Positions 34,544 through 44,475 of a DNA stretch of 64,000 nucleotides are shown piece after piece. The stretch lies in the NCBI GenBank assembly GCA_964414785.1, contig CAYPXZ010000001.1, positions 1 through 64,000 of the forward strand, read 5' to 3'. Source of the DNA: Palsa-1447 sp964414785 (GTDB taxonomy: Bacteria; Verrucomicrobiota; Verrucomicrobiia; Opitutales; Opitutaceae). Below the pieces are notes generated by a model. It worked only from the letters and a program-made list of their open reading frames with translations. It did no database searches and was not told the origin of the DNA. Within the stretch, counting starts at the first letter, position 1. Each line of letters starts with the position of its first letter. Position numbers and translations under genes: made by a program.

Positions 34544-35383
34544 CTAGCCCGGATTGTCGCGGACGAGGACGGTCACCTCGGTAAGCTCCGAGATCCGCGG
34601 GTCGAGCTCGACCTCGCCCGTCTTGAAGAGGCCGTCCGCGCTCGACTCGACGTGGGTGATCTGCCCGATGGTGAGCCCCGGCGGGTAGACCCCCCCGAGG
34701 CCCGAGGTGGCGAGGCGCTTCGGGACGGTGGCGCTCGCATAGACGTCCAGCGGCACGAACTCGATGATGCCCCTCGGGGACCCGAAGACCTGGTTGTCGC
34801 CGCCCTGGTAGCTGATCGGGCGGCTGTCCCCGTCGACGACGGCGGCGATCCTAAGTCCCGGGTCGCTCGTCAGCTGGACGACCGACGTGTACGCGTGGAC
34901 CTCCGAGACCCTCCCCACGACGCCGCCGCTGTAGACGACGGGCGCCCCTACGGGGATCCCGTAGTCGGAACCCTTTCGGATCACCATCCGCTGCCACCAG
35001 CTCGAGAAGTCGCGCTGCGCGACCCGTGCGTGCTCGTAGTGGAAGCCCTCGATCGGGGGCATCTTCAGGAGCGCCCCCAGGCGCGCGACCTCGGCCTCGA
35101 GTTGCCCGTTCTGCTGCACGGAAAGCGTGTAGGAGGCGTTGAGCCTGGCCATGTCGCGCCCCGCCTCGATCAGCTCGTCCTTAGAGTGGAGGCGAAGCGC
35201 CCAGAACCTCTGGAGGTCGTTGGCGTAGGACGCCGCCGCCGCAACGGGCGCCGTCATCTCGAAGAAGCTCGCCCGGGCGAGGACCTTTAGGGCCGCCGGA
35301 GCGACAAGCCACACGACAGCCGCCAAACCCAGCGCTACGAAGGGTCGGGCTTGGTCAAATCGCTGGGAACGCCCAATCCTCAC
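34544..35383 (-). CDS. mreC: Rod-shape-determining protein MreC
   Basis: A 279-residue periplasmic scaffold protein of the elongasome with one N-terminal membrane segment (about 15-35), a coiled coil (about 60-110; ELIEAGRDMARLNASYTL) and the beta-barrel MreC domain (SWWQRMVIRKGSDYGIPVGAPVV, GVVGRVSEV, STSGLGGVYPPGLTIGQI-like block). The GTG start at 35383 overlaps the mreB stop (GTGA), showing translational coupling. Confidence 0.95.
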   Translation of the reverse strand: MRIGRSQRFDQARPFVALGLAAVVWLVAPAALKVLARASFFEMTAPVAAAASYANDLQRFWALRLHSKDELIEAGRDMARLNASYTLSVQQNGQLEAEVARLGALLKMPPIEGFHYEHARVAQRDFSSWWQRMVIRKGSDYGIPVGAPVVYSGGVVGRVSEVHAYTSVVQLTSDPGLRIAAVVDGDSRPISYQGGDNQVFGSPRGIIEFVPLDVYASATVPKRLATSGLGGVYPPGLTIGQITHVESSADGLFKTGEVELDPRISELTEVTVLVRDNPG

Positions 35384-36390
35384 GCGTTCTGCATGAGCCA
35401 GGACAGGTCGTTCAGAACGGCTCCTGTACCATTGGCCACGGCAGAGAGGGGATCATCGGCAACCGTCACGGGAAGACCGGTCTTGTCGCTAAGGAGCCGG
35501 TCGATCCCCCGGATCAGCGAGCCGCCCCCGGCCATCACGAATCCCCGGTCGACCAGGTCGGCGGAGAGCTCGGGAGGGCAGCGCTCGAGGGTGGTGCGCA
35601 CCGCGTCCACGATCGCTGCGATCGTGTCGGAGAGCGCCTCGCGCACCTCCTGGGAAGTGATGTGGATGGTCTTGGGGAGCCCGGCGACCGAGTCGCGGCC
35701 CTTGACCTCCATCGAGAGCTCCTCGTCGAGCGGGTAGGCGGACCCGATCCGCATCTTGATCTCCTCCGCGGTCCGCTCGCCGATCAGCAGGTTGTAGGCC
35801 CGCTTCATGTAGCCGATGATGGCCGCGTCGAGCTCGTCGCCAGCGACGCGGATCGACTTGGAGAAGACAATCCCGTTGAGCGAGATGATCGCGATCTCCG
35901 TCGTGCCTCCGCCGATGTCGACGATCATGTTGGCCGCCGGCTCGTCGATCGGGAGACCGACGCCGATGGCGGCCGCCATCGGCTCGGGGATCGTGATCAC
36001 CTTGCGCGCCCCCGCGTGGGTGGCGCTGTCCATGACGGCCCGCTTCTCGACCGCCGTGATACCGGAGGGGATCGCGATCACGACGCGGGGAGGGGCCCTG
36101 AAGCTCTGGCTGGCCTTCTGGATGAAGTAACGAAGCATCGCCTCCGTCACGTCGAAGTCCGCGATCACGCCATCCTTCATCGGCCGGATCGCCGTGATGT
36201 TTCCCGGGGTGCGCCCGAGCATCCTCTTCGCCTCGTCGCCGACCGCCCTGACCTTGCGGGTTACCGTGTCCAGGGCCACCACCGAGGGCTCGCGCAGGAC
36301 GATGCCCTTGTCCTTGAGGTATACGAGCGTGTTGGCCGTTCCGAGATCGATTCCGATATCGTTGGAGAAATAACCGAAAAGGTTGGCCAT
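35380..36390 (-). CDS. mreB: Rod-shape-determining protein MreB (bacterial actin)
   Basis: A 336-residue actin homologue that guides side-wall synthesis. It has the phosphate-1 motif SNDIGIDLGTANTLVY, the block GREPSVV-like ending VLREPSVVALD, phosphate-2 IVDIGGGTTEIA and the adenosine motif MAGGGSLIRG. The frame extends upstream to 36468, but ATG 36390 (MANLFGYFSNDIGID) matches the family start. First gene of mreB-mreC-mreD-mrdA, divergent from the Kef-type antiporter gene. Confidence 0.97.
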   Translation of the reverse strand: MANLFGYFSNDIGIDLGTANTLVYLKDKGIVLREPSVVALDTVTRKVRAVGDEAKRMLGRTPGNITAIRPMKDGVIADFDVTEAMLRYFIQKASQSFRAPPRVVIAIPSGITAVEKRAVMDSATHAGARKVITIPEPMAAAIGVGLPIDEPAANMIVDIGGGTTEIAIISLNGIVFSKSIRVAGDELDAAIIGYMKRAYNLLIGERTAEEIKMRIGSAYPLDEELSMEVKGRDSVAGLPKTIHITSQEVREALSDTIAAIVDAVRTTLERCPPELSADLVDRGFVMAGGGSLIRGIDRLLSDKTGLPVTVADDPLSAVANGTGAVLNDLSWLMQNA

Positions 36391-36537
36391 GTTCGCGTGT
36401 TGCGGGGGAGCTGGTATCGCTGGCGTTGCCGCCGACGGAATCGAATGGGCTGCGCAGGAAGCTGTCAACGAGGGAAATACGCCGCTTTGGGTTGACGGTG
36501 CGGGGTGTCAGAAGCGATTTTGGTATCGGGGGCGGCC

Positions 36538-38847
36538 ATGCACGGAATCCTGTTCATACAAGACCTGGCGATAATCCTCGTGGTCGCCGGGGCCGTGAGC
36601 TGGCTCTGCCAGCGAATCGGGCTTTCGACGGTAGTGGGCTTCCTGACGGCGGGGATCCTCGTGGGGCCGGGGATGCCCTACCTGTCGCTCGTCTCGGACA
36701 TCGTCGGGATCGAGACCCTCGCCCAGGTGGGCCTCGTCTTCCTCATGTTCTCGATCGGCCTAAGGCTGAGCCTAAGGAGGCTGCGCCGCCTGGGGCTTCC
36801 GCTGGCCGCCGCGGTCTTCGTCGGGGCGACGGCGATGTACTACCTCTCCCGGCTCCTGGCCGCGGCCCTGGGCTGGAGCTCGACCGAGGGCCTCTTCCTG
36901 GCCGGCATGCTGATGATCTCCTCCTCGTCGATCATCGGCAAGATCCTGCACGAGACCGGGCTCAACCACGAGCGGGCGGGCCAGCTGGCGATCGGGGTGT
37001 CCGTCCTGGAGGACGTGGTGGCGGTCGCCATGCTCGCGCTCCTCGAGTCCGTCGTCCAGCTGGGCGGGGTGGGGGCCAGCCACGCCTCGGCCATGGGGGT
37101 CACGCTCCTGCACCTGGGGGCCTTTGTCGCGATGATCGTCATCGCCGGGCTCATCATCATCCCGTGGCTCCTGAAGCGCATGAGCGTCTCCCTCGGGGAG
37201 GAGCTCCAGACCCTGGGGCTTGCGGCGCTCCTCTTCAGCCTGGCGATCCTGGCCCAGAGGGCCGGCTACTCGCTCGCGCTCGGGTCCTTCCTCCTGGGGA
37301 TCATCGTGGCCGAGACGCCCCACCGCCACCAGGTGGAGCGCACCTTCGAGGGGATGAAGGATGTGTTCAGCGCCGTCTTCTTCGTGGCCATCGGGATGCA
37401 GATCGACGTGAACGAGTTGGTCCAGTCGTCCGGGTTGATCGCCGGCGTGGCCGTCTTCACGCTCGTCGCCCGGCCCATGGCCGTCACGGCCGGACTCTGG
37501 CTGCTCGGCACCCCCTCAAAGGACAGCATCCGGGCGGGACTCATGGCGTCGCCGATCGGCGAGTTCTCGTTCGTGATCGCGCAGTTGGGAGTCGGCGCCG
37601 CCGTCGTCCCCTCGAGGTTCTACCCGCTCGCGGTCGGCGTCTCGCTCCTGACTACCCTCGTGACTCCCTTCATCGCCCGCAGGTCCGAGGCCATCGCGAC
37701 GGCGTTGATCGCCCGGCAACCCCAGTGGCTGAGCGACTGGCTTCGCTATTACCAGGACTGGCACGAGCGCTTCACGCGCCAGCGCAAGCGCAGCACGCTC
37801 TGGCAGCTCAGCCGCAAGCGGTTCGCGCAGATTGGGATCGAGATGCTGTTCGTCAGCGGGGTCCTCGTCTTCTCGCGCGAGCTCTACACGGCGATCGAGG
37901 ACTGGCTCGGCCACGACTGGATGTTCCCGAACGGGGCCCAGGCCGGGTTCTGGCTGATCCTCGGCTCTGCCGTCCTCGCCCCGCTTGTCGCGATCTGGCG
38001 GAACACCTCGGCCCTGGCGCTGCTCTTCGCCCAGGTCTCGACCTCCGGCCACCCGCGGGCGAAGGAGTTCGCGCCGATGATCGAGACGGGGCTGAAGGCG
38101 CTCGCGGCCGGCGCCCTCACCATCTGGCTGATCGCGGTCGTCCCCGCCGAGGACACGGCCCGGTGGCTTCTCCTGGCGAGCGCGCTGGCGGCGATCCTGG
38201 TCGTGGTGGTGCTGCGCCGGAAGCTCATCTACTGGCACTGCGTGCTCGAGGTGGAGCTCAAGAACACGATGGAGGTCTCCGAGACGAAGATGACGTCGAC
38301 GACCGCCCCCTGGCTCGGCCGCCACCCGGACTGGGACATCCACATGATCGACTGCACGCTCCCGGACCTGGCAGACTGCCAGGGAAGGACCATCGCGGCG
38401 CTCGACCTAAGGGCCCGCTTCGGCTGCTCGGTCGTGGGAATCGAGCGCCAGGGCTTCATGATCCCCTTGCCGCCCCCGGAGTCGGTCCTTTACCCCCGGG
38501 ACAAGGTGCTCCTCATGGGGACGATGGACCAGGTCGAGCGCGGCAGGACTTTCCTCGTGGGCGTCTCGGGGAAGCTCAACACGGACTCCCTCCTGGAGGA
38601 GGTGCGCATGGACGCCCTGCGGGTCCCCGAGTGGAGCCGCGCGAGCCGCCAGACCCTGGCGGAGATTTCTCCCGCCCAGAACCACGGGGTGCAGATTGCC
38701 GGGATCCGCCGCGGAGATGCGCGCATCCTCAACCCGGCCGCGCATGAGTCGCTTTTGCCCGGGGACGAGATCCTTGTCCTGGGCACGCCCGACCAGATCC
38801 GCGGTTTCCGCGGCTGGCTCACTGAAAACCCGGCTTCGGAGGACTAG
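36538..38847 (+). CDS. Kef-type cation/proton antiporter with two C-terminal TrkA_C-like domains
   Basis: A 769-residue membrane protein of the CPA2/KefB family. The Na_H_Exchanger domain fills about 1-390 with roughly twelve segments (LVVAGAVSWLCQRIGLSTVV, FLTAGILVGPGM, FMFSIGLRLSL and ASPIGEFSFVIAQLG are typical). A second group of membrane segments lies at about 450-570. The C-terminal 200 residues hold two RCK/TrkA_C-like modules (about 610-680 and 695-765; both end in lines such as PRDKVLLMGT and PGDEILVLGT). No full NAD-binding TrkA_N domain is visible. It probably exports K+ (or Na+) for protons. ATG 36538 is preferred; a GTG at 36505 is in frame. Confidence 0.92.
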   Translation: MHGILFIQDLAIILVVAGAVSWLCQRIGLSTVVGFLTAGILVGPGMPYLSLVSDIVGIETLAQVGLVFLMFSIGLRLSLRRLRRLGLPLAAAVFVGATAMYYLSRLLAAALGWSSTEGLFLAGMLMISSSSIIGKILHETGLNHERAGQLAIGVSVLEDVVAVAMLALLESVVQLGGVGASHASAMGVTLLHLGAFVAMIVIAGLIIIPWLLKRMSVSLGEELQTLGLAALLFSLAILAQRAGYSLALGSFLLGIIVAETPHRHQVERTFEGMKDVFSAVFFVAIGMQIDVNELVQSSGLIAGVAVFTLVARPMAVTAGLWLLGTPSKDSIRAGLMASPIGEFSFVIAQLGVGAAVVPSRFYPLAVGVSLLTTLVTPFIARRSEAIATALIARQPQWLSDWLRYYQDWHERFTRQRKRSTLWQLSRKRFAQIGIEMLFVSGVLVFSRELYTAIEDWLGHDWMFPNGAQAGFWLILGSAVLAPLVAIWRNTSALALLFAQVSTSGHPRAKEFAPMIETGLKALAAGALTIWLIAVVPAEDTARWLLLASALAAILVVVVLRRKLIYWHCVLEVELKNTMEVSETKMTSTTAPWLGRHPDWDIHMIDCTLPDLADCQGRTIAALDLRARFGCSVVGIERQGFMIPLPPPESVLYPRDKVLLMGTMDQVERGRTFLVGVSGKLNTDSLLEEVRMDALRVPEWSRASRQTLAEISPAQNHGVQIAGIRRGDARILNPAAHESLLPGDEILVLGTPDQIRGFRGWLTENPASED

Positions 38848-38857
38848 GCCCCGAACG

Positions 38858-39094
38858 TCAGTTCGTCCCGTGGGTCCCCGTCGAATCGGGCTTCTTTGGC
38901 TCTTCCTTGGCGGGAGCCGCGGGCTCGTCCTCCCTGGAGGCCTTCTTGAATTCCTTCATCGACTGCCCGAGGCCCTTTGCGAGCTGGGGAAGCTTGGTGC
39001 CCCCGAAAAGCAGGAGGACAATGAGGAGGATGAGGACCCACTCGCCGCCACCCGTGGGGATCAATCCGGCCAACTGGACATTGAAGGGTGTCAT
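38858..39094 (-). CDS. tatA: Sec-independent translocase protein TatA/TatE family
   Basis: A 78-residue protein with one membrane segment (about 18-33, GGGEWVLILLIVLLLFG), the FGGTKLP hinge and an amphipathic helix (QLAKGLGQSMKEFKKAS), followed by a charged tail, as in TatA, which forms the pore for folded proteins. It follows rpoD by 54 bp on the same strand and converges with the antiporter gene. Confidence 0.93.
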   Translation of the reverse strand: MTPFNVQLAGLIPTGGGEWVLILLIVLLLFGGTKLPQLAKGLGQSMKEFKKASREDEPAAPAKEEPKKPDSTGTHGTN

Positions 39095-39148
39095 CGCCTC
39101 AATCTAGGCCCGTTTCCCGCCTAAGCAAGAGCGTTCCTGAAGGGGGGG

Positions 39149-40933
<1,785 letters not shown>

Positions 40934-40967
40934 GAAATGGATAAATGGGAATTGCGAAAGAAACACC

Positions 40968-42818
40968 TCAACCGGCCTCGGTCAGGGTGACCGGTAGCCG
41001 GAGTTGGCGTTGCAGATCGGACAATTCCCTTAGGAGCGACGATGAGTCATCGTTAAAGTCCGATGGGGTGTTGGCTAATGCAAGTTCTATTTGGCGTATC
41101 CGCGGCTCGAGGGCGCGGTCGCGCAGCCTTCGAACGCCCTCCCGCGCCACCTTGAAGGGGTCGTCGACCGCGGGAACGTCGAAGAGGAGGGACGCAACAA
41201 GTGTCTTTTCATCATCACTTTCCACAAGGGATTCGAGGTGGTCGCGCCCCGGCCAGTTGCCGCTTTCGATCTCCCCAAGGAAGCGGTTGAGCAGGACGCC
41301 CGCGGGCTGCTCCTGGTCGATCCACTGGTGGGGGATGGCCGAGCTCATGGGGCGGCCAAGCTGCTCGAAGTGGAGGAAGAGCCGGAGGAGGTCGTGCTCG
41401 GGCGAGACAGGGCCCGACTCCCGGGCCGGGGCGGGTGCGGGGCGGGCCTGCGGGGACGCTGCCCTGGCGCGCCCCAGCTGGCGGCTCAGGTCGCTCTGGA
41501 GCGCCGATGCCGGCAGCTGCAGGATCCCCGCGGCCTCGGAGATGAAGGACGCCCGCGACACCTCGCTCTCGGCCGCGGCGATGATCGCCAGGACGGACTG
41601 CGCCGCCCGGGACCTCTCCTCGGACGAGGCCGTCCCGGGGGTCGGCAGGTAGGCGCGGCAGGCGAAGGCCATGGCCGAGAGGGAGGACTTGCGGACCTCC
41701 TCGTAGGCGGCGATGCCCTTCTCGAGGAAGAGAAGGTCGGGATCGATCTTGGCCTCGCCCGCCAGCATGAGGAAGCGCACCTCGATGTTGGCCTTCAGCG
41801 CCATGGGCAGCATCCGCAGCGAGGCCTTCTGGCCGGCCGAATCGCTGTCGAAGAAGCACTCGAGCCCGGTGTGGTAGCGGCGAAGGAGCGCAAGCTGGCC
41901 GTCGGTCAAGGAGGTGCCCTGAGGCGCCACGGCGGTCTTCAGGCCAACCGACCAGCACCGGAGCGCGTCGAGCTGGCCCTCGACCATGACGAACGGCCGG
42001 CCCTCGCCTACGGCGGTCCGCGCCCTGTCCAGGTTGAAGAGCAGGTGGCCCTTCGTGAAGATGGGGGTCTCCGGGGAGTTCACGTACTTCGCCTCGCGGG
42101 CCGGGTCATCCTCCGGGGTCAGGGCGGTCTGGCGAGCGGTGAAGGCGACGACGCGGCCCTGGTGATCCCGGATCGGGATCATCAGCCGGCCCCTGAAGCG
42201 GGGGCGAAGCGCCCCCACCGTGATCATGGCGTCGTCCCTGATGAAGAAGAGCCCGCACTGCCTTAAGGCGTCCTCGGAATAGCGCCGCTTGAGGATCACC
42301 GCCCCGAGGCCCCCGCCGTCGGGGCCGGCCGCGCCGATCTTGAACTCGTCGGCGAGCTCCGGGGTGAACCGCCGGTCGTTGACCCAGTAGGCCCTCATGA
42401 AGTCGCCCGCCGGGCCGGTCGCCTTGAACACCTCGTGGAAGTGTGCTGCCGCCTGGTCGTGCAGGTCGAAGAGCTCCTGGCGCAGCGAGCGCTCCTCGTG
42501 GCTGGGCCCCGCGCCCTCCTCGTACTCGATCGCGACGCCGTAGCGCTGGCCCAGGGTCTCCACGGCCTCGGTGAACGAGAGCTGCTCGGTCTCGCGGACG
42601 AAGGTGATCGCGTCCCCCGCCTTCCCGCAGCCGAAGCACTTGTAGAACCCCTTGTCCGCGTCGACGTTGAACGACGGGGTCTTCTCGTTGTGGAAGGGGC
42701 AAAGGCCCTTGAGGCGGCTGCCGCCCGCCTTGCGCAGGGCGACCACACGGGAGATGACGTCGGCGAGGTTGACGCGAAGCTTCAGGTCGCGGACGCAGCT
42801 GGGTTTGATTACGGGCAT
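40968..42818 (-). CDS. dnaG: DNA primase
   Basis: A 616-residue DnaG that makes RNA primers at the fork. The N-terminal CHC2 zinc ligands are C40, H43 (CPFHNEKTPSF), C61 and C64 (CFGCG). The TOPRIM fold has VEGQLDALRCW (usual form EGYMDV) and the metal-binding FDSDSAGQKA (usual form DGDxAG). The C-terminal helicase-interaction domain is present (about 450-616). The stop lies at 40968-40970, touching the region where rpoD starts. Confidence 0.96.
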   Translation of the reverse strand: MPVIKPSCVRDLKLRVNLADVISRVVALRKAGGSRLKGLCPFHNEKTPSFNVDADKGFYKCFGCGKAGDAITFVRETEQLSFTEAVETLGQRYGVAIEYEEGAGPSHEERSLRQELFDLHDQAAAHFHEVFKATGPAGDFMRAYWVNDRRFTPELADEFKIGAAGPDGGGLGAVILKRRYSEDALRQCGLFFIRDDAMITVGALRPRFRGRLMIPIRDHQGRVVAFTARQTALTPEDDPAREAKYVNSPETPIFTKGHLLFNLDRARTAVGEGRPFVMVEGQLDALRCWSVGLKTAVAPQGTSLTDGQLALLRRYHTGLECFFDSDSAGQKASLRMLPMALKANIEVRFLMLAGEAKIDPDLLFLEKGIAAYEEVRKSSLSAMAFACRAYLPTPGTASSEERSRAAQSVLAIIAAAESEVSRASFISEAAGILQLPASALQSDLSRQLGRARAASPQARPAPAPARESGPVSPEHDLLRLFLHFEQLGRPMSSAIPHQWIDQEQPAGVLLNRFLGEIESGNWPGRDHLESLVESDDEKTLVASLLFDVPAVDDPFKVAREGVRRLRDRALEPRIRQIELALANTPSDFNDDSSSLLRELSDLQRQLRLPVTLTEAG

Positions 42819-42978
42819 GGATTACGCGAGGGTCTCCCGGCTGGCCCCGCACGGCGTAAGAAGAATCCACTTTCAACCGCCCGGGTAGGCTGTCAAGTTT
42901 CCGGCCGCCTCATCCGGCAAAGTTAGCCTCTTTTAGGAAACTTTGTCCCGCCGTTGGCGACATACCTTATATCAATCC

Positions 42979-44022
42979 ATGCGAATCCTCACCCTTGCCG
43001 CCCTCGCGACGGCCCTAGCGTCCACGGGCACGCTCACCTGCTCGGCGGAATTCACCCCCGAGATGAAGCGCCTGCCAAAGGAGCCCGTGTGGGAGGCCCA
43101 CCTGAAGAATTTCAATGAGCCGAGCTACTACGACGAGGTCGAGAAGCTCTTCGAGGCCTACGAGAAGGAGGCCGGCCACCCGATCGCGCCCGGCGCCAAG
43201 AAGAAGGTCGGGCTTAAGATCTACTCGGACTCGGGGCCGGGGATGGCCACGCCGACCGCCCTCGTGAAGGCCGTGATCGCGGCGCTCGAGAAGCGGGGCT
43301 ACACGAACAACAACATCTTCCTGGTGGGGCTCAACCAGCTGCGCCTTCGCATGACGGGATACCTCCCGTCGCTTGTCACGGGGGAGACGGAGTTCAAGGG
43401 CAACCCGGTCTTCGTCCTCGAGTCCAACCGCTACTACGACCCGGTCTGGTTCTACGACAGCCCGCTGCCCGAGCGCTTCGACCCGATCTTCGCCGCCCAC
43501 CAGACCGAGGGCGTCCCGAACACCTCGACCAAGGAGGAGGACCGCAAGAGCTTCCTAGCCACCCCGCTCTTCCTCGACACGGACTTCTGGATCAACCTGC
43601 CGGTCTACACCGACCACCAGGTGCTCGGCATCAACGGCGCGCTCGTCAACGCGACCCTCTGGAACGCCTCGAACACGGCCCGCTTCTTCCGCTCGCCGGC
43701 CACGGCCCCGGCGGCCGTCGCCGAGATGAGCGCCATCCCCGAGCTTCGCCAGACGTGGCTGTTCAGCATCGCGAGCCTCGAGCACTACCAGTACATCGGC
43801 GGGCCGTTCTTCAACTCGCTCTACACGAAGTCCGAGCCGCTCCTGTGGCTCGGCACCGACCCCGTCATGATGGACTCGCTCATGCGGGCGCGCATCAACC
43901 TGGCGCGCCGCCACGAGGGCTTCGAGCCCATATCCGACGAGATCCGCACGCTCGAGTTCGCCGAGACGCTCGGCGTCGGCTCGACGCTCATCAAGGACGC
44001 CAGGATGATCGACGTCGACTGA
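42979..44022 (+). CDS. Exported DUF362-like protein of unknown function
   Basis: A 347-residue protein with signal peptide (ILTLAALATALASTGTLTCSA). The mature part resembles DUF362: VGLKIYSDSGPGMATPTALVKAVIAALEKRG would be the N-terminal strand-helix, and DFWINLPVYTDHQVLGINGALVN matches the family pattern of inlPvlkdH followed by galkN. No iron-sulfur cysteines are present, unlike many DUF362 proteins. The function is unknown. ATG 42979 gives the signal peptide; the frame is open to 42943. Divergent from dnaG with about 160 bp between. Confidence 0.68.
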   Translation: MRILTLAALATALASTGTLTCSAEFTPEMKRLPKEPVWEAHLKNFNEPSYYDEVEKLFEAYEKEAGHPIAPGAKKKVGLKIYSDSGPGMATPTALVKAVIAALEKRGYTNNNIFLVGLNQLRLRMTGYLPSLVTGETEFKGNPVFVLESNRYYDPVWFYDSPLPERFDPIFAAHQTEGVPNTSTKEEDRKSFLATPLFLDTDFWINLPVYTDHQVLGINGALVNATLWNASNTARFFRSPATAPAAVAEMSAIPELRQTWLFSIASLEHYQYIGGPFFNSLYTKSEPLLWLGTDPVMMDSLMRARINLARRHEGFEPISDEIRTLEFAETLGVGSTLIKDARMIDVD

Positions 44023-44085
44023 GGCGCGAGCGTGACAAACGTCTTGTCTCGACCGTAGTCCCCGAGCAGGCTCGCAGTCCCTCAA

Positions 44086-44460
44086 ATGACTTCGGCCGCA
44101 TACCTTCCCTTCCTCATCCAGGCGGTCCTCGCCGCGGGGATCACCGGCGTCGTGATCGGGGCGAGCCACCTCCTCGGCCAGCGCGGCAAGCACACGCCGA
44201 TCAAGGACTCCGCCTACGAGTGCGGCGTGGCCGGGCAGGGGGTCGTGCACACCCGCTTCTCGGTCAAGTTCTACGTCACGGCGCTCCTGTTCATGCTCTT
44301 CGACCTGGAGATCGTGATCCTCGTGCCGTGGGTCTTCATCTACCGCGAGTTCCTCCACCAGCACATCGCCATCCTCGGGCCCATCCTCTTCTTCATCTTC
44401 GTCCTCGTCCTCGGGCTTGTCTACGAGGTCAAGAAGGGCGCCCTCGAGTGGGAGCGCTAG
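44086..44460 (+). CDS. nuoA: NADH-quinone oxidoreductase subunit A (lone copy)
   Basis: A 124-residue membrane subunit of complex I with three hydrophobic segments (about 8-28, 60-82, 87-112) and the conserved loop DSAYECGV between the first and second, followed by RFSVKFYVTALLFMLFDLE, the strongest NuoA signature. Normally nuoA opens a nuoA-N operon. Here no other nuo gene follows; the next gene starts 15 bp later and is the EIIA-diadenylate-cyclase fusion. Confidence 0.95.
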   Translation: MTSAAYLPFLIQAVLAAGITGVVIGASHLLGQRGKHTPIKDSAYECGVAGQGVVHTRFSVKFYVTALLFMLFDLEIVILVPWVFIYREFLHQHIAILGPILFFIFVLVLGLVYEVKKGALEWER

Positions 44461-44475
44461 CCGCGGGTTTCCGAC

